Positions 1 through 5,236 of a stretch of 5,236 nt of DNA are shown here, one piece after another. Each line of letters begins with the position of its first letter. Position 1 is the stretch's first letter. The position numbers were made by a program, and so were the translations under genes. The notes beneath the pieces are model-generated. The model was not told the DNA's origin. It was given only the letters and a program-made list of their open reading frames with translations, and searched no databases. Source of the stretch: Deltaproteobacteria bacterium (GTDB lineage: Bacteria > Myxococcota_A > Bradymonadia > UBA7976 > VGTA01); the NCBI GenBank assembly GCA_016874875.1, contig VGTA01000299.1:1-5236 (forward strand). The letters are read 5' to 3'.

Positions 1-1
1 G

Positions 2-2509
2 GGGCTGGGGCTGCGGGAGCTGGCGGCGGGCTACGCGCCCAGCGCGGCGCTCCTGCACGCGCTCGCGGCGCTCGCGGCGCTCGCCCTCGGGGGCGTGGGC
101 TGGGGGGCGCGCGCCCGGCACGTCACCGCCGCGCGCGCCACGCAGGGGGTGGCGCTCGCCGCCCTCTCCCTCATCACGCTGAGCGCGGCGTGGCGCTACG
201 GAGCGCTCTCGCGCGAGGCGGGGCTGCTCGCGCAGGGGGTCATCAGCCTCGCGGGGGGCGCCCTCGCGCTCCGGCAGCGCGCCGCGGGGCTGGCGCTCAC
301 CGCCGCCCTCGGCGCCTACCTCGCCCCCGCGCTCATGGCGCTGGGGGGCGCGCCCTCGCCGCTGAGCCCCGCCGGGGCGCTCGCCTACTACGCCACCCTC
401 AACCTCTCGGCGCTGTGGCTCGCCGCGCGCGCCTCGTGGCGCTCGCTCAACCTCCTGAGTCTCGCCCTCAGCGCGCTCGTCCTCAGCCAGCTCCTCCTCA
501 GCGCCCCGCTCGCCGCGCGCACGCCCCCTGGACTCCTCGAGGGCGCCGAGCGCGCGCTGCTGTGGGCCAGCCTCCTCAGCCTCATCGCCGCCCCCGCCCT
601 CCACGCCCTCCGCGCCCGCTCCGCGCGCCTCGGGGTCCCCGACGGGCTCCTCATCTTCCTGCCCCCCGCCCTCGCCCTGCGCCTCGACCTCGCCCTCACC
701 GCCGCCGAGGGCGCCGGGCGGGCGGCGGCGCCGGCGGGCCTCGCCGCGCTCTACGCGCTCCTCGGTCTCCTCAGCGCCCGCGGGGCCGCGGGGGGCGGCG
801 GGCGCGCCCTCGCCGCCTGCTACCGCGCCACCGCGCTCACCTGCGCCGCCCTCGCCCTCCCGCCCCTGCTCTCGTGGGACGCCAGCGGGCTGACGTGGGC
901 GGCGGCGGGGGTGGGGCTGGTGTGGCGCGCTGCGCGCGGGGGGGAGCGCCTAGAGCTCTATTTTGGCGCCACGCTGCCGCTAGCGGCTTACGCGGTGGCG
1001 CTGTGGAGCGCGGCGAGCGGCGCGGGGGGGAGCGCGGCGCTCCGCGGGGCGCTGGGGCTGTTCGCCCTCGCCGCGGCGCGCGCGGCGGGGCTGGGCGCGG
1101 AGAGCGCGGCGGGCGTGGAGAGCGGAGCGGGCGCGGCGGGCGCGGAGAGCGTGGCGGGCACGGAGAGCGCGGCGGGCGCGGAGAGCGCGGCGGGCGCGGA
1201 GAGCGCGGCGGGCGCGGAGAGCGCGGCGGGCGCGGCGGGGGTGGGGGCGCGGGCCCTCAGAGGCGTAGAGGAGGCGCTCGCCCCCCTCGGGCTGCTCGCC
1301 GCGCTCGTGGGCGGCGGCGAGGCGCTCGCGGAGGCACGCGGCGCCCTCCACCCCCTGAGCGCCTTCACCCTCGGCGCCGGAGTCGCCCTCGCCCTCGCCG
1401 TCGCCGCCGCCCTGCGCCTGCGGTGGGGGGCGCTCTCGGAGTCGGCGGCGCGGGCGGCGTCCGTGGGCGCGCCGCTGGTGGCGCTCGCGCTGTGGCGCTG
1501 GCAGGCGCTCGACGCCCTCGGCGCGCCCCCGCCGCCCCTGCACCTCCCCTGCGCCCTCGGCGCGCTCGCCGCCTGCCTCTGGGCCACGCGCGCGGCGCCG
1601 CCCCTGCCGGGCGTGGCGGCGCGGGCGCGCGCCGCCGTCCACGCCGGCGCCCTCGGCGCGCTCTGGGGGGCGCTCTCGGCGGCGGCGCCGGCGTGGGGGC
1701 TAGCGCGGGCGGTCACGGTCACGGTCACGCTCACGGCCACGGCGGCGGCGGGGCGGCTGCTGCTCACGCCCTCCGCGGCCCCGCGGGCGGCGCGCGTCCT
1801 CTGGGGGGCGCCGGTGGGCGCGGGCGCGGAGGCGGGGGCGCTCACCGCCGCCCTGCTCTGCGGGGCGCTCGGGCTCTCGCTCGAGCGCGGCGAGGGGTGG
1901 CCGCTGCTCAACCCGCTCACCCTCGCGCAGCTGGCGGCGCTCGGCGCGCTGTGGCGGGCGGAGCGCGCCGGGGACCTCTCGGCGCGGGCGGGCGCGGCGC
2001 TGCGGGCGGTGGGGTTCGTGTGCCTCAACGCCGCCCTCATGCGCGAGATGAGCCTGGCGGGGCTGGCGACCTTTGACCTCGGGCGCTTCTTCACGCAGCC
2101 GGCGCTGCAGGGCGCCACGGCCGTGGCGTGGGCGGCGCTGGCGCTGGGGTGGATGCGCGGCGGGAGCGCGGGGGGCGACGCGGCGCGCTGGCGCAGGGGG
2201 CTGCTCTTGATGGCGGTGACGCTGCTCAAGCTGCTCTGGGTGGACCTGTCGCTGTCGGGCGGGGGGGCGGCGGCGGGCTTCCTTGGGGCGGGGGGGCTGA
2301 TGATCTTGGTGGGCTACTGGGCGCCGCACCCCGCCGCCCCCCCCCCCCCCGCCCCCCCCGACCCCCCCAGCGCCCCCGGGCCCCCTCGCTCCCCACCGCC
2401 CACCTGCCCCGCCTCGGGCTCTGCCAGACCCCGTCGCCCATCACGCCGCTCTCTCCCCCGCCGGGGCTCGAGGGGCTGCGCCTCTACGTCAAGCGCGACG
2501 GGCTCCTGA
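2..2509 (+). CDS. DUF2339-like polytopic membrane protein, 5'-truncated by the window edge
   Basis: The frame is open from the first complete codon at base 2 to the TGA at 2507-2509 (835 residues visible). A GTG at 95 could be picked as a start, but the reading continues upstream with the same hydrophobic composition, and family members have further sequence N-terminal to this region, so the gene probably begins outside the window. Almost the whole product is Leu/Ala-rich hydrophobic segments, well over a dozen likely membrane helices. Two stretches resemble DUF2339: an early block with GAYLAP (311-328) followed by a Tyr/Leu-rich helix and an Arg-Trp turn, and a C-terminal block with KLLWVDL (2228-2248) followed by GFLGAGGLMILVGYW. 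Family function is unknown; an envelope role is only a guess. Oddities are an Ala/Glu/Ser/Gly repeat at 1094-1240 and about 60 Pro/Arg-rich residues after GYW, which overlap the next gene and may be a frame artefact. The family call rests on remembered motifs. Confidence 0.75.
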   Translation, partial: GLGLRELAAGYAPSAALLHALAALAALALGGVGWGARARHVTAARATQGVALAALSLITLSAAWRYGALSREAGLLAQGVISLAGGALALRQRAAGLALTAALGAYLAPALMALGGAPSPLSPAGALAYYATLNLSALWLAARASWRSLNLLSLALSALVLSQLLLSAPLAARTPPGLLEGAERALLWASLLSLIAAPALHALRARSARLGVPDGLLIFLPPALALRLDLALTAAEGAGRAAAPAGLAALYALLGLLSARGAAGGGGRALAACYRATALTCAALALPPLLSWDASGLTWAAAGVGLVWRAARGGERLELYFGATLPLAAYAVALWSAASGAGGSAALRGALGLFALAAARAAGLGAESAAGVESGAGAAGAESVAGTESAAGAESAAGAESAAGAESAAGAAGVGARALRGVEEALAPLGLLAALVGGGEALAEARGALHPLSAFTLGAGVALALAVAAALRLRWGALSESAARAASVGAPLVALALWRWQALDALGAPPPPLHLPCALGALAACLWATRAAPPLPGVAARARAAVHAGALGALWGALSAAAPAWGLARAVTVTVTLTATAAAGRLLLTPSAAPRAARVLWGAPVGAGAEAGALTAALLCGALGLSLERGEGWPLLNPLTLAQLAALGALWRAERAGDLSARAGAALRAVGFVCLNAALMREMSLAGLATFDLGRFFTQPALQGATAVAWAALALGWMRGGSAGGDAARWRRGLLLMAVTLLKLLWVDLSLSGGGAAAGFLGAGGLMILVGYWAPHPAAPPPPAPPDPPSAPGPPRSPPPTCPASGSARPRRPSRRSLPRRGSRGCASTSSATGS
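1094..1240 (+). repeat. In-frame 18-bp tandem repeat coding AESAAG units
   Basis: The core GGAGAGC recurs at 1099, 1117, 1144, 1162, 1180, 1198 and 1216. Spacing is 18 bp throughout except one 27-bp interval, where an extra GAG-AAG-like half unit is inserted. The last four units are essentially identical and the earlier ones carry substitutions (V or T for A), the pattern of recent expansion at one end. Each unit codes six residues, so copy-number change keeps the frame. The product is a flexible, weakly acidic Ala/Gly/Ser/Glu linker between hydrophobic blocks of the DUF2339-like protein, presumably a loop outside the membrane. Confidence 0.9.
1711..1740 (+). repeat. Five-copy hexanucleotide repeat (GGTCAC-like)
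   Basis: Three perfect GGTCAC units are followed by GCTCAC and GGCCAC. In the membrane-protein frame they code alternating Val/Thr, then Leu-Thr and Ala-Thr, which fits a membrane helix or beta-prone segment. It is a minor simple-sequence tract inside the gene, and length change in 6-bp steps would keep the frame. Confidence 0.8.
2337..2368 (+). repeat. Poly-C tracts (14 C, 8 C, 7 C) at the gene junction
   Basis: Fourteen consecutive C (2337-2350), one G, eight C (2352-2359), GA, then seven C (2362-2368). The tract lies between the last recognisable part of the DUF2339-like protein (GYW, ending at 2320) and the first recognisable part of the PLP enzyme (about 2386). Such runs are prone to replication slippage and to miscalled length, so every frame-dependent statement about this junction is uncertain. 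Confidence 0.95.
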
Positions 2510-3351
2510 GCGCCCTCTACGGCGGCAACAAGGCGCGCAAGCTCGATTTCGTCCTCGCCGACGCGCTGCGCGGGGGGGCGCGCGCCGTGTGCACGGTGGG
2601 GGGCGAGGGGTCACACCACGCGCTCGCCACCGCCCTGCACGCCCGCGCCGTGGGGCTAGAGGCGCACCTGCTGCTCACGCCGCAGCCCCACACCGCGCAC
2701 AGCCGCGCCACCCACGCCGCCGCCCTCGCCGCCGCCACGAGCGTGACCGCGCTCGCCGCCTCCGACCCGCGCTCTTTCGCCGTGGGGCTCGCCGCGTGGC
2801 GCGAGCGGCGGCGAGGGTACCTGATCCCAACAGGCGGCTCCTGCGCGCTCGGCGCCGTGGGCATGGCGGAGGGCGCGCTCGAGCTGCGCGCGCAGGTGGA
2901 CGCGGGGCTGCTCCCCCCCCCGCGCGCCCTCTACATCGCCGCGGGCTCAGGGTCGAGTCTCGCCGGGCTCCTGCTCGGGTTAGCGGCCGCGTGGCCCGAC
3001 CCCCGCGCGCGCCCCGAGGTGATCGCCGCGCGCGTCACCCCTCGCCACCTCGTGAGTCGCGGGCGCGTCTTGAGGATCCACGAGGAGCTCAAGGCGCTCC
3101 TGTGGGGGGAGGAGGCGCCCCCGCCCCACGTGGCCGCCCCCCCCCCCTTTGAGCTGCTCTCCGCCACAGGGCCCGGCTACGGCGCCCCGAGCGCCGCTGG
3201 AGAGGAGGCGCGGGGCTGGGCGGAGGGGGTGGGGTTCAAGCTCGACCCCTCCTATATGGGCAAGATGATGGGGCTGCTGTGGGCTCGCGAGCGGGAGCGC
3301 GCGCGGGAGGAGGGGCGCGCGGTGGTGGCGTGGGGCACGGGCGCCGAGTGA
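2386..3351 (+). CDS. PLP-dependent enzyme, ACC deaminase / D-cysteine desulfhydrase family (start unresolved)
   Basis: Fold-type II PLP enzyme. From the beginning of similarity (PTAHLPRLGL, near 2386) to the TGA at 3349-3351 there are 321 residues, the usual family length. Visible motifs: LYVKRDGL then GGNK (2521-2532), whose Lys should form the Schiff base with PLP; GSHHA (from 2608), the position of the substrate-carboxylate Ser; TGGSCALGAVGMAEGALEL; the phosphate loop GSGSSLAG (from 2944); LDPSYMGK (3241-3264); and GTGAE at the end. At the residue that is Glu in true ACC deaminases this protein has Met (3256), and at the C-terminal Leu/Thr position it has Thr (3337), arguing against ACC deaminase. 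The likely chemistry is a D-amino-acid desulfhydrase or related deaminase; the substrate is not known. The frame is open back to GTG 2128, but no ATG, GTG or TTG lies between 2152 and the active-site Lys, so the left boundary given marks homology, not a start codon. Alternatives are CTG 2317 or 2404, GTG 2128 or 2149, or a frame change in the poly-C tract. Confidence 0.85.
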   Translation, partial: SLPTAHLPRLGLCQTPSPITPLSPPPGLEGLRLYVKRDGLLSALYGGNKARKLDFVLADALRGGARAVCTVGGEGSHHALATALHARAVGLEAHLLLTPQPHTAHSRATHAAALAAATSVTALAASDPRSFAVGLAAWRERRRGYLIPTGGSCALGAVGMAEGALELRAQVDAGLLPPPRALYIAAGSGSSLAGLLLGLAAAWPDPRARPEVIAARVTPRHLVSRGRVLRIHEELKALLWGEEAPPPHVAAPPPFELLSATGPGYGAPSAAGEEARGWAEGVGFKLDPSYMGKMMGLLWARERERAREEGRAVVAWGTGAE

Positions 3352-3375
3352 GCGCCGCTGAGCGGAGCGCCGCTG
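3350..3375. repeat. Short direct repeat across the PLP-gene stop
   Basis: GAGCGCCGCTG occurs at 3350-3360 and again at 3365-3375, separated by AGCG. The first copy overlaps the TGA stop codon. It looks like a small local duplication; the two copies also permit weak GC hairpins. No function is indicated. Confidence 0.6.
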
Positions 3376-3396
3376 CCATGATCAGCGCATTTATTT
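3371..3396 (+). terminator. Possible weak intrinsic terminator of the PLP enzyme gene
   Basis: CGCTG (3371-3375) pairs with CAGCG (3383-3387) around a seven-base loop and is followed by CATTTATTT. Twenty bases after the stop codon, this is the right place for an intrinsic terminator, but the stem is only five pairs and the T-tract is interrupted by A. The stronger hairpins just downstream (3414-3447) could serve instead. Confidence 0.3.
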
Positions 3397-3398
3397 AT

Positions 3399-3449
3399 GC
3401 TTATGCTTATGCGAAGCGCTTATGCGAAGCGCTTATGCGAAGCGCTTAT
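3399..3449. repeat. Tandem 13-bp repeats with AAGCGCTT palindrome between convergent genes
   Basis: Three perfect head-to-tail copies of GCGAAGCGCTTAT occupy 3411-3449, preceded by shorter GCTTAT units from 3399. Each copy holds the 8-bp palindrome AAGCGCTT (3414-3421, 3427-3434, 3440-3447). Neighbouring copies can pair as perfect 8-bp stems with a five-base loop on either strand, and the middle copy can pair with either neighbour. The block ends ten bases from the photolyase stop codon and lies in an AT-rich island unlike the surrounding DNA. The position between two gene ends suggests a bidirectional terminator or 3'-end mRNA stabiliser; a protein-binding array is the alternative. There are no spacers, so it is not a CRISPR array. 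Confidence 0.85.
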
Positions 3450-3458
3450 GCAAATCAT

Positions 3459-4964
3459 TCATGAAGAATATCTGCGCAAGTACCCCCGCACGTCATACTT
3501 GCGCGCCGTGCTCTCCGACGTCATATAGCGCACCTTACCGTACACCGGGCGCTCAGGCCCCCACGCCCGATCAAAGCGCCCGAGGCACCAGAAGATGCCG
3601 CTGTAGCTGTTGGGGTCGCGCCCGTCGAGGGCATAGCGGTTATTGAGCCACACGAGGCGGCGGAGGGCCTCCTCGGGGGACGGCGACCACTCGAGGACCT
3701 TCTTACCCCACAGCATGCGCAGATAGTTGTGAATCCGCCCCTCGCGGCGGAGCTGGCGCTGCGCGGCGTTCCAGAGGGGGTCGTGGGTGCGCGCCTCATC
3801 GAGCGCCTCGAGCGAGTAGAGGTGCGCGCGGGGGTCGGCGCGGTGCTCCTCGAGCGTCTCGCGCGCCCACGACGGCAGCGAATCGTACTGATCATAGCCG
3901 CCGGGGGCGCCGGCGGGGTGATGGAAGCACATCACGAAGCCCAGCTCACGCCACGTGACCAGCTCATCCAAGAGCGCCTCCGCCCACGGCGGCGCGCCCC
4001 ACCAGCCCTCCCGCGACCCCGTGGGACTCGGCGCCACGCGCGAGGGCGCCCAGCCGCCCGCGCGCAGGGCGACCTCCACGACCTCGTGAGGACTCAGGTG
4101 CCCAAAGTGGATGTGCGCCGACAGCCCCGACGCCGCCGAGTCCTCCACGTCGTTGCGCGCCTCGTGGTAGCGACGGAGGCCCTTGTCCACAAAGGCCGCC
4201 AGCAGCTCCGCCGCCCGCGCCGCCCCCCCCCGCGCGCACGGCGCCACCCCCTGCTCGATGGGCAGCGCCGCGAGGTCCACCGGGCGCGCCTCAAGCGACG
4301 GCCAGCGGGCGAGCGTCCCCGCCGGCACCGCCCCCCCCCGCGCGGCGGCGGCCGCGGGCTCCGCGAGGGGCTCCGCGCGCGGGAAGCGCTCCGCGCTCAT
4401 GTGCGGCAGGAGGGTCTTTTGGAGGTGACGGCGGAAGCTGGCGGCGGTGGTGAAGGCGCGGTCGGTGGCGCGGAGCGGCAAAAGGCCGTTGCCGTCCACC
4501 AGCTCAAGGCGCCGCCCGAGGGCGCGCAGGCGCGCGGCGGCGGCGGCGAGCATGCGCGGGAGGAAGAAGCAGGGGTACTCGTCCGCCACCACCACGCACG
4601 CCCGCGCCGCGTGCGCCTCAAGGAGCCCGCGCCCCTCCCCCGCGCCCGCCTCCACGTACCCGTGATAGGCGACCCCCGCCGCCGCGAACGCCGCCGCGTT
4701 GTCGCGCATCCCGTCGAGCACAAAGGCGTGGTGGCGCGCCGAGGCCCACTCGTAGCCCACGCGCAGCGCCTCGAGGACCACGAGCGGCCGCCCGAGCTCC
4801 GCGCACCACCACAGCGCGCGCTGCAGCCCAAAGCTGTAGCGCGCGCGCCGCTGCGCCGTCATCCAGTACACCACCACCTCCCCCCGCGGGTCCGCGGGGA
4901 GGTCGCTCGGCGCGCTCAGGCGCTCGGGGGGGACGGGGGGGAACAGATTCACGAGCGGCGTCAT
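3459..4964 (-). CDS. phr: Class II deoxyribodipyrimidine (CPD) photolyase
   Basis: FAD enzyme that uses blue/near-UV light to split cyclobutane pyrimidine dimers in DNA. The 501 residues match a full-length class II enzyme. The N-terminal alpha/beta antenna domain begins with VVYWM (31-35), followed by RYSFGLQRAL and PLVVLEALR; the HHAFVLDGM segment is at 78-86 and DEYPCFFLPRM at 128-138. The C-terminal FAD/DNA-binding half has FVDKGLRRYHEARND (258-272), SGLSAHIHFGHLS (279-291), ELVTWREL (334-341), THDPLWNAAQ (393-402), RMLWGKKVLEW (416-426) and GRDPNSYSGIFWC...RPVYGKVRYM (448-481). These last blocks are the class II hallmark and differ from class I photolyases and cryptochromes. The ATG is supported by GAGG seven bases upstream and by leaving a normal N-terminal leader of about 28 residues. 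I see no truncation or missing motif, and Trp residues are plentiful in the region used for electron transfer. It points towards the PLP gene, convergently. The antenna cofactor cannot be told from sequence by eye. Confidence 0.95.
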   Translation of the reverse strand: MTPLVNLFPPVPPERLSAPSDLPADPRGEVVVYWMTAQRRARYSFGLQRALWWCAELGRPLVVLEALRVGYEWASARHHAFVLDGMRDNAAAFAAAGVAYHGYVEAGAGEGRGLLEAHAARACVVVADEYPCFFLPRMLAAAAARLRALGRRLELVDGNGLLPLRATDRAFTTAASFRRHLQKTLLPHMSAERFPRAEPLAEPAAAAARGGAVPAGTLARWPSLEARPVDLAALPIEQGVAPCARGGAARAAELLAAFVDKGLRRYHEARNDVEDSAASGLSAHIHFGHLSPHEVVEVALRAGGWAPSRVAPSPTGSREGWWGAPPWAEALLDELVTWRELGFVMCFHHPAGAPGGYDQYDSLPSWARETLEEHRADPRAHLYSLEALDEARTHDPLWNAAQRQLRREGRIHNYLRMLWGKKVLEWSPSPEEALRRLVWLNNRYALDGRDPNSYSGIFWCLGRFDRAWGPERPVYGKVRYMTSESTARKYDVRGYLRRYSS

Positions 4965-4971
4965 AGCGAGT

Positions 4972-4975
4972 CCTC
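4972..4975 (-). promoter_or_regulatory. Shine-Dalgarno of the photolyase gene
   Basis: On the minus strand GAGG is followed by ACTCGCT and then the ATG at 4964-4962, a seven-base spacing. It is the only convincing ribosome binding site in the window and fixes the photolyase start. Confidence 0.65.
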
Positions 4976-5024
4976 GGGCGCCCCCAGCTCAGACGAGGGC
5001 GCGCCGCGAGGAGAGATGCGCCAC

Positions 5025-5048
5025 GCGCGGGTCGGATGCGCCCCGCGC
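5025..5048 (-). terminator. GC hairpin between the FGE-like gene and the photolyase gene
   Basis: GCGCGGG and CCCGCGC form a perfect seven-pair stem (5025-5031 with 5042-5048) around a ten-base loop, beginning eight bases after the FGE-like stop. No T-tract follows on the minus strand, so a classical intrinsic terminator is not shown; in such GC-rich DNA a stem like this can also arise by chance. If active it would separate the two minus-strand genes. I see no clear promoter boxes in the 92-bp gap (4965-5056). Confidence 0.25.
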
Positions 5049-5056
5049 CGGCTGCG

Positions 5057-5236
5057 CTACAGCCCGAGGCGCACCACGCGCACCCCCACCGCCGCGTCCC
5101 CCGCGGTGGGGCTAAAGTAAAGGCGGGCGGCGGCGCGCAGCTGAGTGACGGTCGAGTTGTAAGACCCACCGCGGACCACGTGCTGAACGGTGAGGCTATA
5201 GCCGCTGAACGTCGGGTCGCCGGAGTTGACGGGGCA
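5057..5236 (-). CDS. C-terminal end of a formylglycine-generating-enzyme (SUMF1/EgtB/PvdO-like) protein, partial
   Basis: Reading the minus strand from the window edge gives 59 residues and a TAG stop (5059-5057). It carries the terminal signature of the FGE-sulfatase domain: HVVRGGSYNS, then LRAAARLYFSP, then AVGVRVVR two to four residues before the end. In the family this is the RGGS(W/Y)...LR.a.R...GFR pattern that closes the C-type-lectin-like fold; here the usual Gly-Phe-Arg is Gly-Val-Arg. Members oxidise a Cys to formylglycine in sulfatases, or act as sulfoxide synthases, maturases or non-catalytic relatives. The catalytic part lies beyond the window, so the reaction cannot be assigned. 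The gene ends 92 bp before the photolyase start on the same strand; co-transcription is possible but not shown. No start codon lies inside the window. Confidence 0.85.
   Translation of the reverse strand, partial: CPVNSGDPTFSGYSLTVQHVVRGGSYNSTVTQLRAAARLYFSPTAGDAAVGVRVVRLGL

Noticed and set aside
190..2076. Long open frame on the + strand inside the membrane-protein gene, coding an Arg/Gly/Ala/Pro-rich product
   Set aside because: Product is low-complexity and Arg-rich with no recognisable fold; it is a by-product of extreme GC content in a frame shifted from the hydrophobic, family-like reading.
988..2229. Antisense open frame of about 413 codons opposite the membrane-protein gene
   Set aside because: Ser/Ala/Pro/Arg-rich with no motif, and wholly opposite a coherent membrane-protein reading; stops are rare by chance in this composition.
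3399..3449. Tandem repeats considered as a CRISPR array
   Set aside because: Units are 13 bp and directly adjacent with no spacers, and there are no cas genes nearby.
3279..3646. Two small + strand open frames over the convergent gap (3279-3464 and 3422-3646)
   Set aside because: They combine out-of-frame PLP-gene sequence, the simple repeats and antisense photolyase sequence; there is no ribosome binding site or sensible product.
3729..5120. Open frame of 463 codons on the + strand opposite the photolyase gene
   Set aside because: Arg/Pro/Ala/His-rich with no domain; it lies over the photolyase, whose motifs are conserved and unambiguous, and runs on into the FGE-like gene.
4447..5169. Additional short open frames on both strands within and upstream of the photolyase gene
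   Set aside because: All are Arg/Ala/Pro-rich shadows of the photolyase or FGE-like reading, without motifs.

Overview
The window is a stretch of extremely GC-rich bacterial DNA with long runs of C or G and several frames open by chance. That composition, a class II CPD photolyase of the type I associate with myxobacteria, and a sulfatase-modifying-factor-like enzyme next door suggest a Myxococcota-like (former deltaproteobacterial) genome. This assignment is inference; no RNA gene or marker gene is present to confirm it.

Layout: (1) Bases 2-2509, + strand: the C-terminal part of a very large polytopic membrane protein resembling the DUF2339 family, open at the left edge, carrying an in-frame six-residue tandem repeat and ending in a Pro-rich tail. 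(2) About 2386-3351, + strand: a fold-type II PLP enzyme of the ACC deaminase / D-cysteine desulfhydrase family. It follows without a gap in another frame and has no usable start codon near its homology start; a run of 14 C lies exactly at the junction. (3) 3352-3458: a short gap between convergent genes, strikingly AT-richer than its surroundings, with three perfect 13-bp repeats able to form hairpins. (4) 3459-4964, - strand: a complete class II deoxyribodipyrimidine photolyase with a good Shine-Dalgarno. (5) 4965-5056: a short gap with one GC hairpin. (6) 5057 to the right edge, - strand: the last 59 residues of a formylglycine-generating-enzyme/SUMF1-like protein.

The two + strand genes are tightly packed and could be co-transcribed; the two - strand genes are tandem with a 92-bp gap and may or may not share a transcript. 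No common pathway links the four genes. I see no defence system, mobile element, CRISPR array or RNA gene, and nothing that I would call a new system. The points most worth a second look are the C-run frame change at the membrane protein/PLP enzyme junction and the repeat island between the convergent genes.
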